From NCBI RefSeq assembly GCF_002954455.1, contig NZ_MSCC01000005.1, forward strand, positions 6,931 to 41,307: a stretch of DNA of 34,377 bases, given 5' to 3'. Below are positions 21,045 through 28,486 of the stretch, one piece after another. The translations under genes and the position numbers were made by a program. The stretch is from Photobacterium aquimaris (GTDB lineage Bacteria; Pseudomonadota; Gammaproteobacteria; Enterobacterales; Vibrionaceae). Within the stretch, counting starts at the first letter, position 1. Each line of letters begins with the position of its first letter. Under the pieces are notes generated by a model. The model saw nothing but the letters and a program-made list of their open reading frames with translations, did no database searches and was not told the origin of the DNA.

Positions 21045-21074
21045 AAAAAAACACGCTGATTAAGCGCGTTTTTT
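21045..21074. terminator. Terminator between yjaH and purD
   Basis: AAAAAACACGCT (ending at 21056) and AGCGCGTTTTTT (21063-21074) form a stem with one A-C mismatch. A- and T-runs on both sides suggest it serves both convergent genes. Confidence 0.75.
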
Positions 21075-21096
21075 GGGTTATGAAGGAACAGTGTGG

Positions 21097-22386
21097 TTAC
21101 TGTTGTTCGCGAGCAATAGCGCGGTAACCAATATCATCACGGTGGAACATACCATTCCACGAAATTTGCTTGGCTAACGCATAAGCGCGTTGTTGTGCTT
21201 CAAGGACTGAGTCGCCCATTGCGGTTGCACATAATACTCGACCACCATTTGTCACCACATCGCCGTGAGCATTATGCGTAGTACCGGCATGGAATACTTT
21301 TTCGCCCGCTGGCTCTGGCTGAGATAAGCCGCTGATAATATCACCTTTGTGGTAATCGCCAGGATAGCCGCCAGCCGCAAGTACGATACCGATAGCCGCC
21401 CGTGGATCCCATTTAGATTCGACACTATCTAATTTCTCATCAATTGCAGCTAAACACAGCTCCACTAAATCAGATTGCATCCGTAGCATGATCGGTTGCG
21501 TTTCGGGATCACCAAAACGGCAGTTATATTCAATCACTTTAGGAGTGCCATCAGCCATTACCATTAAGCCAGCATAGAGGAACCCGGTATACGGTGCACC
21601 TTCTGCTGCCATGCCTTCAACGGTTGGGTAGATCACTTCTTTCATCACCCGATCGTGAATGTCTTGGGTGACGACTGGCGCAGGTGAATATGCACCCATA
21701 CCGCCAGTATTGAGACCCGTATCGCCATTACCGACGCGTTTATGATCTTGGCTGGTGGCCATTGGTAAGACATTCTTACCATCAACCATCACGATGAAAC
21801 TTGCTTCTTCACCGTCAAGGAACTCTTCGATAACCACACGGTGACCCGCTTCACCAAACGCATTACCAGCGAGCATATCGCGCACGGCATCTTCGGCTTC
21901 TTGTACTGTCATCGCAACAATTACGCCTTTACCTGCGGCTAAGCCATCGGCTTTGATTACAATTGGTGCACCTTTTTGCTTTAAGTAAGCAAGAGCGGGT
22001 TCGATTTCAGTAAAATTTTGGTATTCAGCGGTTGGAATATTGTGACGGGCTAAAAAGTCTTTGGTAAAAGCTTTAGAACCTTCAAGCTGGGCTGCGGCTT
22101 GAGTCGGACCAAAAATGGCTAATCCTGCAGCACGAAACGCATCGACAACGCCAATCACTAAAGGTACTTCTGGGCCAACAATGGTCAGTTCAATATGATT
22201 TTTTTGTGCAAATGAGACTAAAGATGCAATATCTTCAACACTGATATCGACATTTTCTAATTTTGGTTCCAGTGCAGTGCCTGCATTACCAGGCGCGATG
22301 AAAACTGTCTCAACTTGTGGGTTTTGTGCCGCTTTCCAACCTAATGCGTGTTCACGGCCACCGTTACCAATGATCAGTACTTTCAT
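21097..22386 (-). CDS. purD: Phosphoribosylamine-glycine ligase
   Basis: PurD (GAR synthetase) joins glycine to 5-phosphoribosylamine with ATP, the second step of purine synthesis. The 429 residues match the E. coli length. The N-terminal domain begins MKVLIIGNGGREHALGWK; the ATP-grasp fold includes KADGLAAGKGVIVAMT (about 145-160), the conserved KRVGNGDTGLNTGGMGAYSP (about 216-235), and EYNCRFGDPETQ (about 281-292) with metal ligands. It is downstream of purH on the same strand, with a 104-base gap holding a 12-bp hairpin, so both are probably made from the PurR-regulated purH promoter. Confidence 0.98.
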   Translation of the reverse strand: MKVLIIGNGGREHALGWKAAQNPQVETVFIAPGNAGTALEPKLENVDISVEDIASLVSFAQKNHIELTIVGPEVPLVIGVVDAFRAAGLAIFGPTQAAAQLEGSKAFTKDFLARHNIPTAEYQNFTEIEPALAYLKQKGAPIVIKADGLAAGKGVIVAMTVQEAEDAVRDMLAGNAFGEAGHRVVIEEFLDGEEASFIVMVDGKNVLPMATSQDHKRVGNGDTGLNTGGMGAYSPAPVVTQDIHDRVMKEVIYPTVEGMAAEGAPYTGFLYAGLMVMADGTPKVIEYNCRFGDPETQPIMLRMQSDLVELCLAAIDEKLDSVESKWDPRAAIGIVLAAGGYPGDYHKGDIISGLSQPEPAGEKVFHAGTTHNAHGDVVTNGGRVLCATAMGDSVLEAQQRAYALAKQISWNGMFHRDDIGYRAIAREQQ

Positions 22387-22423
22387 TGTTAATCCTTATT
22401 GCTTTACGCTAAATACTTAAAAA

Positions 22424-22452
22424 TCTCTACTCTTTACACTAAAGAGCAGAGA
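22424..22452 (-). promoter_or_regulatory. Hairpin in the purH-purD gap
   Basis: TCTCT-A-CTCTTTA (22424-22436) and TAAAGAG-C-AGAGA (22440-22452) form a 12-bp stem with one mismatch and a 3-base loop. It has no U-run and may mark processing or message stability within the operon. Confidence 0.45.
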
Positions 22453-22490
22453 CTAAATCGACATTGCTTGGTCACTAAAGTAATAACAAC

Positions 22491-24083
22491 TTAGTGGCGG
22501 AAATGACGCATACCTGTAAATACCATCGCCATGCCATGCTCATCAGCAGCGGCAATTACTTCATCGTCACGCATTGAACCGCCAGGTTGAATAACACAGG
22601 TAATGCCAGCTTCTGCTGCAGCATCAATACCATCACGGAATGGGAAGAACGCATCAGAGGCCATAACGCTACCAGCCACTTCTAGGTTTTCGTCAGCGGC
22701 TTTAATACCCGCAATTTTGGCAGAATAAACGCGGCTCATTTGACCAGCACCGACACCGATAGTCATATTGCCTTTAGCGTAAACAATCGCGTTCGATTTG
22801 ACGTATTTCGCCACTTTCCAACAAAATAGCACATCACGTAGTTCGTCAGTTGTTGGCTGGCGCTTTGATACCACAGTGAGATCATCAACCGATACCATGC
22901 CTTGGTCACGATCTTGAACCAATAACCCACCATTGACACGTTTAACATCAAAACCTGTGGTTTTAGTCGACCATTGGCCACACTCAAGCAGGCGTAAATT
23001 TTTCTTGGCTGCGATAATGGCTGTTGCTTGTGGTGAGACTTTAGGCGCAATGATCACTTCAACAAATTGACGATCAACGATAGCTTGTGCGGTTGCCGCA
23101 TCAAGTTCACGGTTAAAAGCAATAATGCCGCCAAAGGCTGAAGTAGGATCGGTTTTATAAGCGCGATCGTAAGCTTCAAGCAGATTATCACCAAGTGCAA
23201 CCCCACATGGATTAGCATGTTTGACAATCACACAAGCTGGAAGATCAAACTCTTTGACGCACTCAAGTGCTGCATCGGTATCTGCGATATTGTTGTAAGA
23301 CAGTGCTTTGCCTTGCAGTTGAGTCGCGGTTGCCACAGACGCTTCTTGTGGGTTGGCTTCAACATAGAATGCCGCTGCCTGGTGACTGTTTTCACCGTAG
23401 CGCATATCTTGCTTTTTCTCGAACTGTTGATTGAAGGTTCGTGGGAATTTTGACTCTTGATCACCTTCTTTATTGTCGCCGTAAGAAGGCACCATAGTAC
23501 CGAAATAGTTGGCAATCATACCGTCGTAAGCTGCAGTATGTTCAAAAGCCGAAATAGCAAGATCAAAACGCGTTGCATGGGTTAATGAGCCATCATTGGC
23601 GCTCATTTCAGTAAGGACGCGATCATAATCGTTAGCATTAACCACAATCGTTACGTCTTTGTGGTTTTTAGCGGCTGAGCGCACCATCGTTGGTCCGCCG
23701 ATATCAATATTTTCGACTGCGTCTTCTAAGCTACAGTTTGGATTAGCAACGGTTGCAGCGAAGGGGTAGAGATTAACTACAACCATATCAATAGGGTTAA
23801 TACCGTGTTGTGCCATCACTGCATCATCGATGCCGCGGCGGCCTAAAACACCACCATGTACTTTAGGGTGAAGGGTTTTTACGCGGCCATCCATCATTTC
23901 AGGAAAACCGGTGTAGTCGGAAACTTCAGTGACTTGAATGTTCTGCTCTGCAAGTAAACGCGCGGTACCACCTGTAGATAAAATTTCTATGCCGCGATTG
24001 GCAAGGGCGTGAGCGAATTCAACAATACCTGTTTTGTCTGATACGCTTAGCAGCGCACGGCGAATAGGACGAACGTTTTCCAT
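22491..24083 (-). CDS. purH: Bifunctional AICAR transformylase / IMP cyclohydrolase
   Basis: PurH carries out the last two steps of IMP synthesis: formyl transfer to AICAR, then ring closure. The N-terminal MGS-like cyclohydrolase domain (about 1-200) contains ALLSVSDKTGIVEFA and YTGFPEMMDGRVKTLHPKVHGG. The C-terminal transformylase contains VKHANPCGVALGDN, with the catalytic Lys-His pair, and ends FTGMRHFRH. I choose the ATG at 24083 (530 residues; E. coli 529) because AGAGAG (24093-24098) sits nine bases upstream; the ATG at 24092 would abut that site. The message has a long hairpin leader and a PUR box over its promoter. Confidence 0.97.
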   Translation of the reverse strand: MENVRPIRRALLSVSDKTGIVEFAHALANRGIEILSTGGTARLLAEQNIQVTEVSDYTGFPEMMDGRVKTLHPKVHGGVLGRRGIDDAVMAQHGINPIDMVVVNLYPFAATVANPNCSLEDAVENIDIGGPTMVRSAAKNHKDVTIVVNANDYDRVLTEMSANDGSLTHATRFDLAISAFEHTAAYDGMIANYFGTMVPSYGDNKEGDQESKFPRTFNQQFEKKQDMRYGENSHQAAAFYVEANPQEASVATATQLQGKALSYNNIADTDAALECVKEFDLPACVIVKHANPCGVALGDNLLEAYDRAYKTDPTSAFGGIIAFNRELDAATAQAIVDRQFVEVIIAPKVSPQATAIIAAKKNLRLLECGQWSTKTTGFDVKRVNGGLLVQDRDQGMVSVDDLTVVSKRQPTTDELRDVLFCWKVAKYVKSNAIVYAKGNMTIGVGAGQMSRVYSAKIAGIKAADENLEVAGSVMASDAFFPFRDGIDAAAEAGITCVIQPGGSMRDDEVIAAADEHGMAMVFTGMRHFRH

Positions 24084-24113
24084 TGCTACCATCTCTCTAA
24101 TACACAGTGAATA

Positions 24114-24167
24114 GGATATTTTCCAACGCCAATCTCAGCCGGATTAGATTGGCGTTGGGAAATATCC
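24114..24167 (-). repeat. Large inverted repeat in the purHD leader
   Basis: Two 22-base arms (24114-24135 and 24146-24167) are complementary apart from one T-G wobble position and enclose a 10-base loop (CAGCCGGATT). It lies between the purH promoter and start codon, so it would fold in the mRNA. There is no T-run on either side, so it is not a terminator, and no clear target duplication flanks it. Confidence 0.85.
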
Positions 24168-24225
24168 TCGGCTAGAATCGAGCAAAGCCAAGAATTAGTG
24201 AACGATATGTTTCAATCTGATGCCT

Positions 24226-24253
24226 ATTCTACATGAATATTCACATTGCGCAA
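24226..24253 (-). promoter_or_regulatory. purHD promoter
   Basis: Read on the minus strand: TTGCGC (24253-24248), 16-base spacer, TAGAAT (24231-24226). The -35 lies inside the PUR box. Confidence 0.65.
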
Positions 24254-24263
24254 ACGTTTGCTA
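24248..24263. promoter_or_regulatory. PurR operator (PUR box)
   Basis: GCGCAAACGTTTGCTA matches the PurR consensus (core CGCAAACGTTTGC) almost throughout. It overlaps the purHD -35, the standard arrangement for purine repression. It also lies about 50 bases upstream of the divergent zntR-like gene, whose promoter might be affected. Confidence 0.85.
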
Positions 24264-24309
24264 TTTGAGGGTGATCACTGACATATCGAGTAAGTGAAAG
24301 GGCGTAGGA

Positions 24310-24780
24310 ATGTACTTAATTGGGCAGTTAGCAAAATTATGTAATGTCAGTAGTGATACATTACGTTTTTATGAAAAGAATGGTTTGATTGAGCCAGCGG
24401 GCCGCAGTGACAGTGGTTATCGCCTTTATAGTGAAGATAATTTATCACGGGTTAAATTTATCTTACGGGCGAAAGCGATAGGGTTAAGTCTAGGTGAAAT
24501 CTGTGAATTGCTTGATATTCGACTTGAAGCTAGTCAGCACAGTTGTGCTGAAGTAAAAGCAATCACTCAAGCTAAATTGAATGAAGTTGATAGTAAAATC
24601 GCTGAACTACAGCGGATTCGAGGTGCATTAAAAAAAATCAATGATGCTTGTTGTGGTCATCGTAATGATGATGCCAGTCATTGCTCGATTCTGGGGGCAT
24701 TAAATGACAGTGATGATATGACCAATCCCGCAGTAACACCTGAGCCTTGTAGTTCAGGACAATGCCATTGTGATCATTAA
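24310..24780 (+). CDS. zntR: MerR-family zinc-responsive regulator (ZntR-like)
   Basis: MerR-type activators twist promoters with long spacers; ZntR turns on the Zn/Cd/Pb exporter ZntA. The 156 residues show the winged helix-turn-helix (YLIGQLAKLCNVSSDTLRFYEKNGLI, 2-27), a dimerising coiled coil (about 76-112) and the metal loop. Cys79, Cys114 and Cys115 match E. coli ZntR ligands. The loop is one residue longer, with His117, His124 and Cys125 replacing His119 and Cys124. A C-terminal tail EPCSSGQCHCDH adds three Cys and two His. zntA is not in the window. The last bases overlap the convergent lipoprotein gene. Confidence 0.82.
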   Translation: MYLIGQLAKLCNVSSDTLRFYEKNGLIEPAGRSDSGYRLYSEDNLSRVKFILRAKAIGLSLGEICELLDIRLEASQHSCAEVKAITQAKLNEVDSKIAELQRIRGALKKINDACCGHRNDDASHCSILGALNDSDDMTNPAVTPEPCSSGQCHCDH

Positions 24781-24977
24781 TCACTGGTCGCTTGTTTGAC
24801 ATTTTCAATCACATCTTTAGTGGTATCACGAAAGAAATGACCAGTTGCTTTGGTTGCATCACGTGTTGCATGACCAACTTCAGTTAAACCTTGTTTCATG
24901 TCTTGTTTGTTTTGAGTTGAACATCCAGCAACAGCAACGATGCTAAAAACCATGGCAGCGATAGTGATTTTTTTCAA
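24777..24977 (-). CDS. Small lipoprotein, function unknown
   Basis: From a TTG at 24977 the product has 66 residues with a standard lipoprotein signal (KKITIAAMVFSIVAVAGC, lipobox VAGC, Cys19). GGAG lies nine bases upstream of the TTG. The ATG at 24992, five codons further out, has no ribosome site and would lengthen the signal, so TTG is preferred. The mature part (STQNKQDMKQGLTEVGHATR...) is a charged amphipathic helix with repeated Thr/Lys/Asp, reminiscent of entericidin-like or stress lipoproteins, but I recognise no family. It overlaps the end of zntR by 4 bases, tail to tail. Confidence 0.75.
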   Translation of the reverse strand: MKKITIAAMVFSIVAVAGCSTQNKQDMKQGLTEVGHATRDATKATGHFFRDTTKDVIENVKQATSD

Positions 24978-25159
24978 TGTAAATGACTCCATAAATAATA
25001 ATGATTGCTAGTGTAGCGTTTTTTAGTGCAGATCTAAGTCAAAATCAGGTTAGTTCGTCATATTTTTGACGAGTATTTTTCGTTAGGGGTTCATTTAAAT
25101 TTGTGATAGTTTCAGGGCTTCGAAAATTTGCTTTACCCGTTTAGCAATAAGGAAATTCA

Positions 25160-25441
25160 ATGTTAAAAGTGAATGAATATTTTGATGGCCAAGTAAAATC
25201 AATTGGCTTTGAATCTGCAGGTGATCATGCCAGTGTTGGTGTAATGGTTGCGGGTGAATATACTTTTTCGACAGCTGCCCCTGAGCGTATGACGGTAGTG
25301 AAAGGCGAACTTACCGTAAAATTACCGGGCCATGTTGATTGGGAAACCTATGGTGCAGGTGATGATTTTGAAGTCCCTGGCGATAGCGCATTCCACGTTA
25401 AAGTGACGAAGACGACTGCTTACTTATGTGACTACTTATAA
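25160..25441 (+). CDS. ppnP: Pyrimidine/purine nucleoside phosphorylase PpnP
   Basis: PpnP (formerly YaiE, DUF1255) is a small cupin-fold enzyme that phosphorolyses many nucleosides to base and ribose 1-phosphate. The 93-residue product is colinear with the E. coli 94-residue protein: NEYFDGQVKSIGF, ASVGVMVAGEYTFSTAAPE, and the end FHVKVTKTTAYLCDYL. AAGGAAATTCAATG gives a good ribosome site. The gap 24993-25159 upstream is AT-rich with no gene. The gene stands alone with its own terminator. Confidence 0.93.
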   Translation: MLKVNEYFDGQVKSIGFESAGDHASVGVMVAGEYTFSTAAPERMTVVKGELTVKLPGHVDWETYGAGDDFEVPGDSAFHVKVTKTTAYLCDYL

Positions 25442-25465
25442 GCCACCTCGAGCAGATTTGTTTGT

Positions 25466-25497
25466 AAAAAAAGCTTCGTTATTGACGAAGCTTTTTT
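25466..25497. terminator. Terminator between ppnP and malI
   Basis: AAAAAAGCTTCGT, TATTG, ACGAAGCTTTTTT, with A- and T-runs on both sides, between convergent genes. Confidence 0.92.
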
Positions 25498-25508
25498 ATG
25501 GGGTGCAT

Positions 25509-26537
25509 TTAAGCAGAGTCGCGACAGATAAGCTGTGGCGCAAGTATTAAACGTTGAGTTATGCCATCATCACTTTTCATTCGAGCAAGTAAACGTTGGC
25601 CTGCTTGCTGGCCGATTTTTCTGATTGGTGAGCTGACAACGGTCAGTGATGGTTGGCTCAATGTGGCTTCAACAATATCATCAAAGCTAATAATCGCCAC
25701 TTGCTGATCAATATAATTATCTTTACCCACACTTTTTCCGCTGCGCTTAACACCGTATATCGCTCCAAGTGCAATAGTTGGATTATGGCACAAGATAGCG
25801 GTTATCTTAGGGTGTTGGGTCAACAGTTGCTGTACCGTTGCAGCAGCATGGATTTGGTTATTATCTCCTTCTACTATCCATTCATTTTTAAACGGTAATC
25901 CGTATTGCATCAGGGTGGTACCAAAGCCGCCAAGCCGTTCTGCGCGAGTTAAAGATTCACCGGAACCACCGACGTAGGCAATATGGCGATGGCCTTGTTC
26001 AATCAGATATTTACTCGCCACTACCGCTGCTTGGTGGTTATCTGGGCCGATATAATCCACCTCATTATTCACTGTCGCTCGAGCCAAACAAACAGCAGGG
26101 ATACCTGCTTGCTGTGCCATTGCAATCACTGTTGCAGTAGCTTCTCTTACGGGACTAAAGGCAATGCCTGCAACACCTTGTTGAATCATTGATTGTACAC
26201 ATTGGATTAACTTGTGTGGGTTGCGATTAGATTGAGCCAAAAATAATAAATAGCCTTGTTGCTCTAGCTGTTCGCTTATACCAGCGGTAATTTCAGTATA
26301 AAAGGGATCGGTAATATCTGTTAATACCAAGCCAATTAAGTTTGAGTGGGAAGTGCGTAAATTAGCTGCGGCGGTATTACGAACATAGCCCAATGCAGTA
26401 ACCGCTTGGTTTACTTTATCAATGGTTGCGGTAGATATACGGCCTTTGTTACTGAGCACTAACGAGACAGTAGAGACAGATACATCAGCATAGGCTGCGA
26501 CATCAGTTATTTTTATTTTGGGTGTCTTAGTCGCCAT
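25509..26537 (-). CDS. malI: LacI-family repressor MalI
   Basis: MalI represses malXY in E. coli. The 342-residue product has the same length as E. coli MalI. The N-terminal helix-turn-helix reads ITDVAAYADVSVSTVSLVLSNKGRIS (about 10-35), with the hinge helix at about 55-63. The effector domain includes LIGLVLTDITDPFYTEITAG and SLTRAERLGGFGTTLMQYGLPF, both clearly MalI-like. It is divergent from malX, as in E. coli, with a MalI-type operator in the shared gap. The inducer is not known from sequence. Confidence 0.9.
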   Translation of the reverse strand: MATKTPKIKITDVAAYADVSVSTVSLVLSNKGRISTATIDKVNQAVTALGYVRNTAAANLRTSHSNLIGLVLTDITDPFYTEITAGISEQLEQQGYLLFLAQSNRNPHKLIQCVQSMIQQGVAGIAFSPVREATATVIAMAQQAGIPAVCLARATVNNEVDYIGPDNHQAAVVASKYLIEQGHRHIAYVGGSGESLTRAERLGGFGTTLMQYGLPFKNEWIVEGDNNQIHAAATVQQLLTQHPKITAILCHNPTIALGAIYGVKRSGKSVGKDNYIDQQVAIISFDDIVEATLSQPSLTVVSSPIRKIGQQAGQRLLARMKSDDGITQRLILAPQLICRDSA

Positions 26538-26668
26538 AGAAGATGGATCCTATTCATTGAGTTGCATTTAAAAACGTTATGCTGATTGCAATTATTCTAA
26601 CAGCATCACAAATTTGGAAATGGGTGCTAGCACACTATATTTCCGTGATCTTGCTAGCGATAAAGTTG

Positions 26669-26684
26669 GGTAAAACGTTTTATC
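26669..26684. promoter_or_regulatory. MalI operator
   Basis: GGTAAAACGTTTTATC matches the E. coli MalI site (GATAAAACGTTTTATC) at 15 of 16 positions. Looser half-matches lie at 26568-26580 (TAAAAACGTTATG, near malI) and around 26762-26775 (CTAAAACGATTTAC, near malX) and could be auxiliary operators. Confidence 0.8.
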
Positions 26685-26820
26685 ATTTGCTGCGTAATTT
26701 ATCAAAAGCGTTGGCAGAAGTCTTGAGCTCATCTTTGTCGACGTTTTTTTTCAATAAAGAGCTAAAACGATTTACCTCTTTATTATCGACGTTGAATGTC
26801 TCGTTAGTGAGTGACTCATT

Positions 26821-28410
26821 ATGGCTAAATCTGCACCAAAATCCGCACCTAAGACGACACTGTGGGAATTTTTCCAAAGTTTAGGCAAAACCTTTATGCT
26901 GCCGGTCGCATTGTTGGCGTTCTCGGGGATTTTATTGGGGATCGGTAGTTCATTATCGAGTGCCGCAGTAAAAGAAAGCATGCCATTTTTAGATAACACC
27001 CTGTTGCAATTACTGTTTATGTGGATGACTAAAATTGGTTTAGTTGCCTTTATTTATCTGCCAATAATGTTTGCTGTTGCGATTCCATTAGGATTAGCGC
27101 GTGAAGAAAAAGGCGTGGCAGCGTTTGCGGGTTTTGTTGGTTATTCCGCTTTAAATCTCTCGATCAATTTTTATTTAACCGTTGCAGGGGTGATTGGTAA
27201 CCCAACCGAAGAGAAGGCTTATGGGGTTAAATTAATCCTTGGGGTCGAATCGATTGATACTGGTATTTTGGGCGCGGTAATTGTAGGTATTATTGTTGCT
27301 AAACTGCATGCTCGTTTTTATACCTATAAGATGCCTGATGCGTTAGCTTTCTTTGGTGGTGCGCGTTTTGTGCCGATTATTTCAACCTTAGTTTTGGGTG
27401 TGGTTGGTTTGATCGTACCTCTAGTATGGCCTTATTTTGCGATGGGTATTGCTGGAATTGGTAATTTAATCTCTCATGCCGGTCCGTTTGGCCCATTCTT
27501 ATTTGGTACTGGCGAGCGCTTATTATTACCGTTTGGCTTACATCACGTTTTAGTTGCTTTGGTACGTTTTACTGAGGCTGGTGGTTCGTTAGAAGTGTGT
27601 GGGAAAACAGTCAGTGGCGCACTGAATATTTTCTATTCTGAGTTGGCTTGTCCAACCTCTCAAGGCTTCTCTGGCTCTGCAACTGCTTTTTTATCTCAAG
27701 GTAAAATGCCAGTGTTCTTAGGTGGTTTACCTGGCGCAGCGCTGGCGATGTACCATTGTGCACGTGTTGAAAATCGTGGAAAAGTGAAAGCGTTATTATT
27801 ATCAGGCGTGATCGCTTGTATTATCGGTGGCATTACCGAGCCGTTAGAGTTCTTGTTCTTGTTTGTTGCTCCTGCGCTATATGTTGTGCATGCCATTTTA
27901 ACTGGCCTTGGCTTTATGGTGATGGGTTTATTGGGCGTGACGATTGGTAATACTGACGGCAACATTATCGACTTCTTAATTTTTGGTGTGCTGCAAGGTA
28001 CGGCAACAAAATGGTATTTAGTGCCCATGGTTGCTGCAATTTGGTTTGTGGTTTATTACAGCGTGTTCCGGTTTGCAATCACTCGTTTTAATCTTAAAAC
28101 CCCAGGCCGTGAGGTTGAAACTAAAGATGCACTGGCGTTTGCGGTTACAGGTGAAAAAACGACGGGTTATAAAGGTGATATTATTTTAGCGGCATTAGGT
28201 GGTGCGGATAATTTAGTGTCACTTGATAACTGTATTACCCGTTTACGTTTGTCAGTTAATGATATGAGTCTAGTCAATGATGCGGTGTTAAAAGCCAATG
28301 GTGCTTTAGGGGTTGTGAAACTTGATGATCATAATCTGCAAGTGGTGATTGGACCTCAAGTCCATATGGTGAAAAACGAAATTCAAGGGTTGCTACCCGT
28401 TAGCGCATAA
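26821..28410 (+). CDS. malX: PTS maltose/glucose-type EIICB component MalX
   Basis: MalX is a phosphotransferase-system permease (EIIC fused to EIIB) that can take up glucose or maltose in E. coli. The 529-residue product matches (E. coli 530). The EIIC membrane domain (about 15-420) has about ten helices and includes FGTGERLLLPFGLHHVLVAL and GGITEPLEFLFLFVAP, the substrate-binding loop. The EIIB domain (about 440-525) has the phosphorylated cysteine in SLDNCITRLRLSV. A cognate EIIA is not encoded here, so it probably borrows EIIA-Glc. Regulated by MalI from the upstream operator; malY follows after a terminator. Confidence 0.93.
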   Translation: MAKSAPKSAPKTTLWEFFQSLGKTFMLPVALLAFSGILLGIGSSLSSAAVKESMPFLDNTLLQLLFMWMTKIGLVAFIYLPIMFAVAIPLGLAREEKGVAAFAGFVGYSALNLSINFYLTVAGVIGNPTEEKAYGVKLILGVESIDTGILGAVIVGIIVAKLHARFYTYKMPDALAFFGGARFVPIISTLVLGVVGLIVPLVWPYFAMGIAGIGNLISHAGPFGPFLFGTGERLLLPFGLHHVLVALVRFTEAGGSLEVCGKTVSGALNIFYSELACPTSQGFSGSATAFLSQGKMPVFLGGLPGAALAMYHCARVENRGKVKALLLSGVIACIIGGITEPLEFLFLFVAPALYVVHAILTGLGFMVMGLLGVTIGNTDGNIIDFLIFGVLQGTATKWYLVPMVAAIWFVVYYSVFRFAITRFNLKTPGREVETKDALAFAVTGEKTTGYKGDIILAALGGADNLVSLDNCITRLRLSVNDMSLVNDAVLKANGALGVVKLDDHNLQVVIGPQVHMVKNEIQGLLPVSA

Positions 28411-28414
28411 TAAA

Positions 28415-28445
28415 ATGGGCGGAGCTTACGGCTCCGCTTTTTTTT
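28415..28445 (+). terminator. Terminator or attenuator between malX and malY
   Basis: GCGGAGC (28419-28425), TTACG, GCTCCGC (28431-28437) and a T8 run. It lies inside the presumed malXY operon, so malY is either made by read-through or has its own promoter. None is obvious in the 41 bases before malY. Confidence 0.88.
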
Positions 28446-28486
28446 GATGTTTATATTGTTTTGACTTGGTTTTTTTCGAGGTTGTT

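Noticed and set aside
26579..26884. 101-codon plus-strand open frame across the malI-malX gap
   Set aside because: It overlaps the MalI operator and the malX start in another frame and has no ribosome site or recognisable content.
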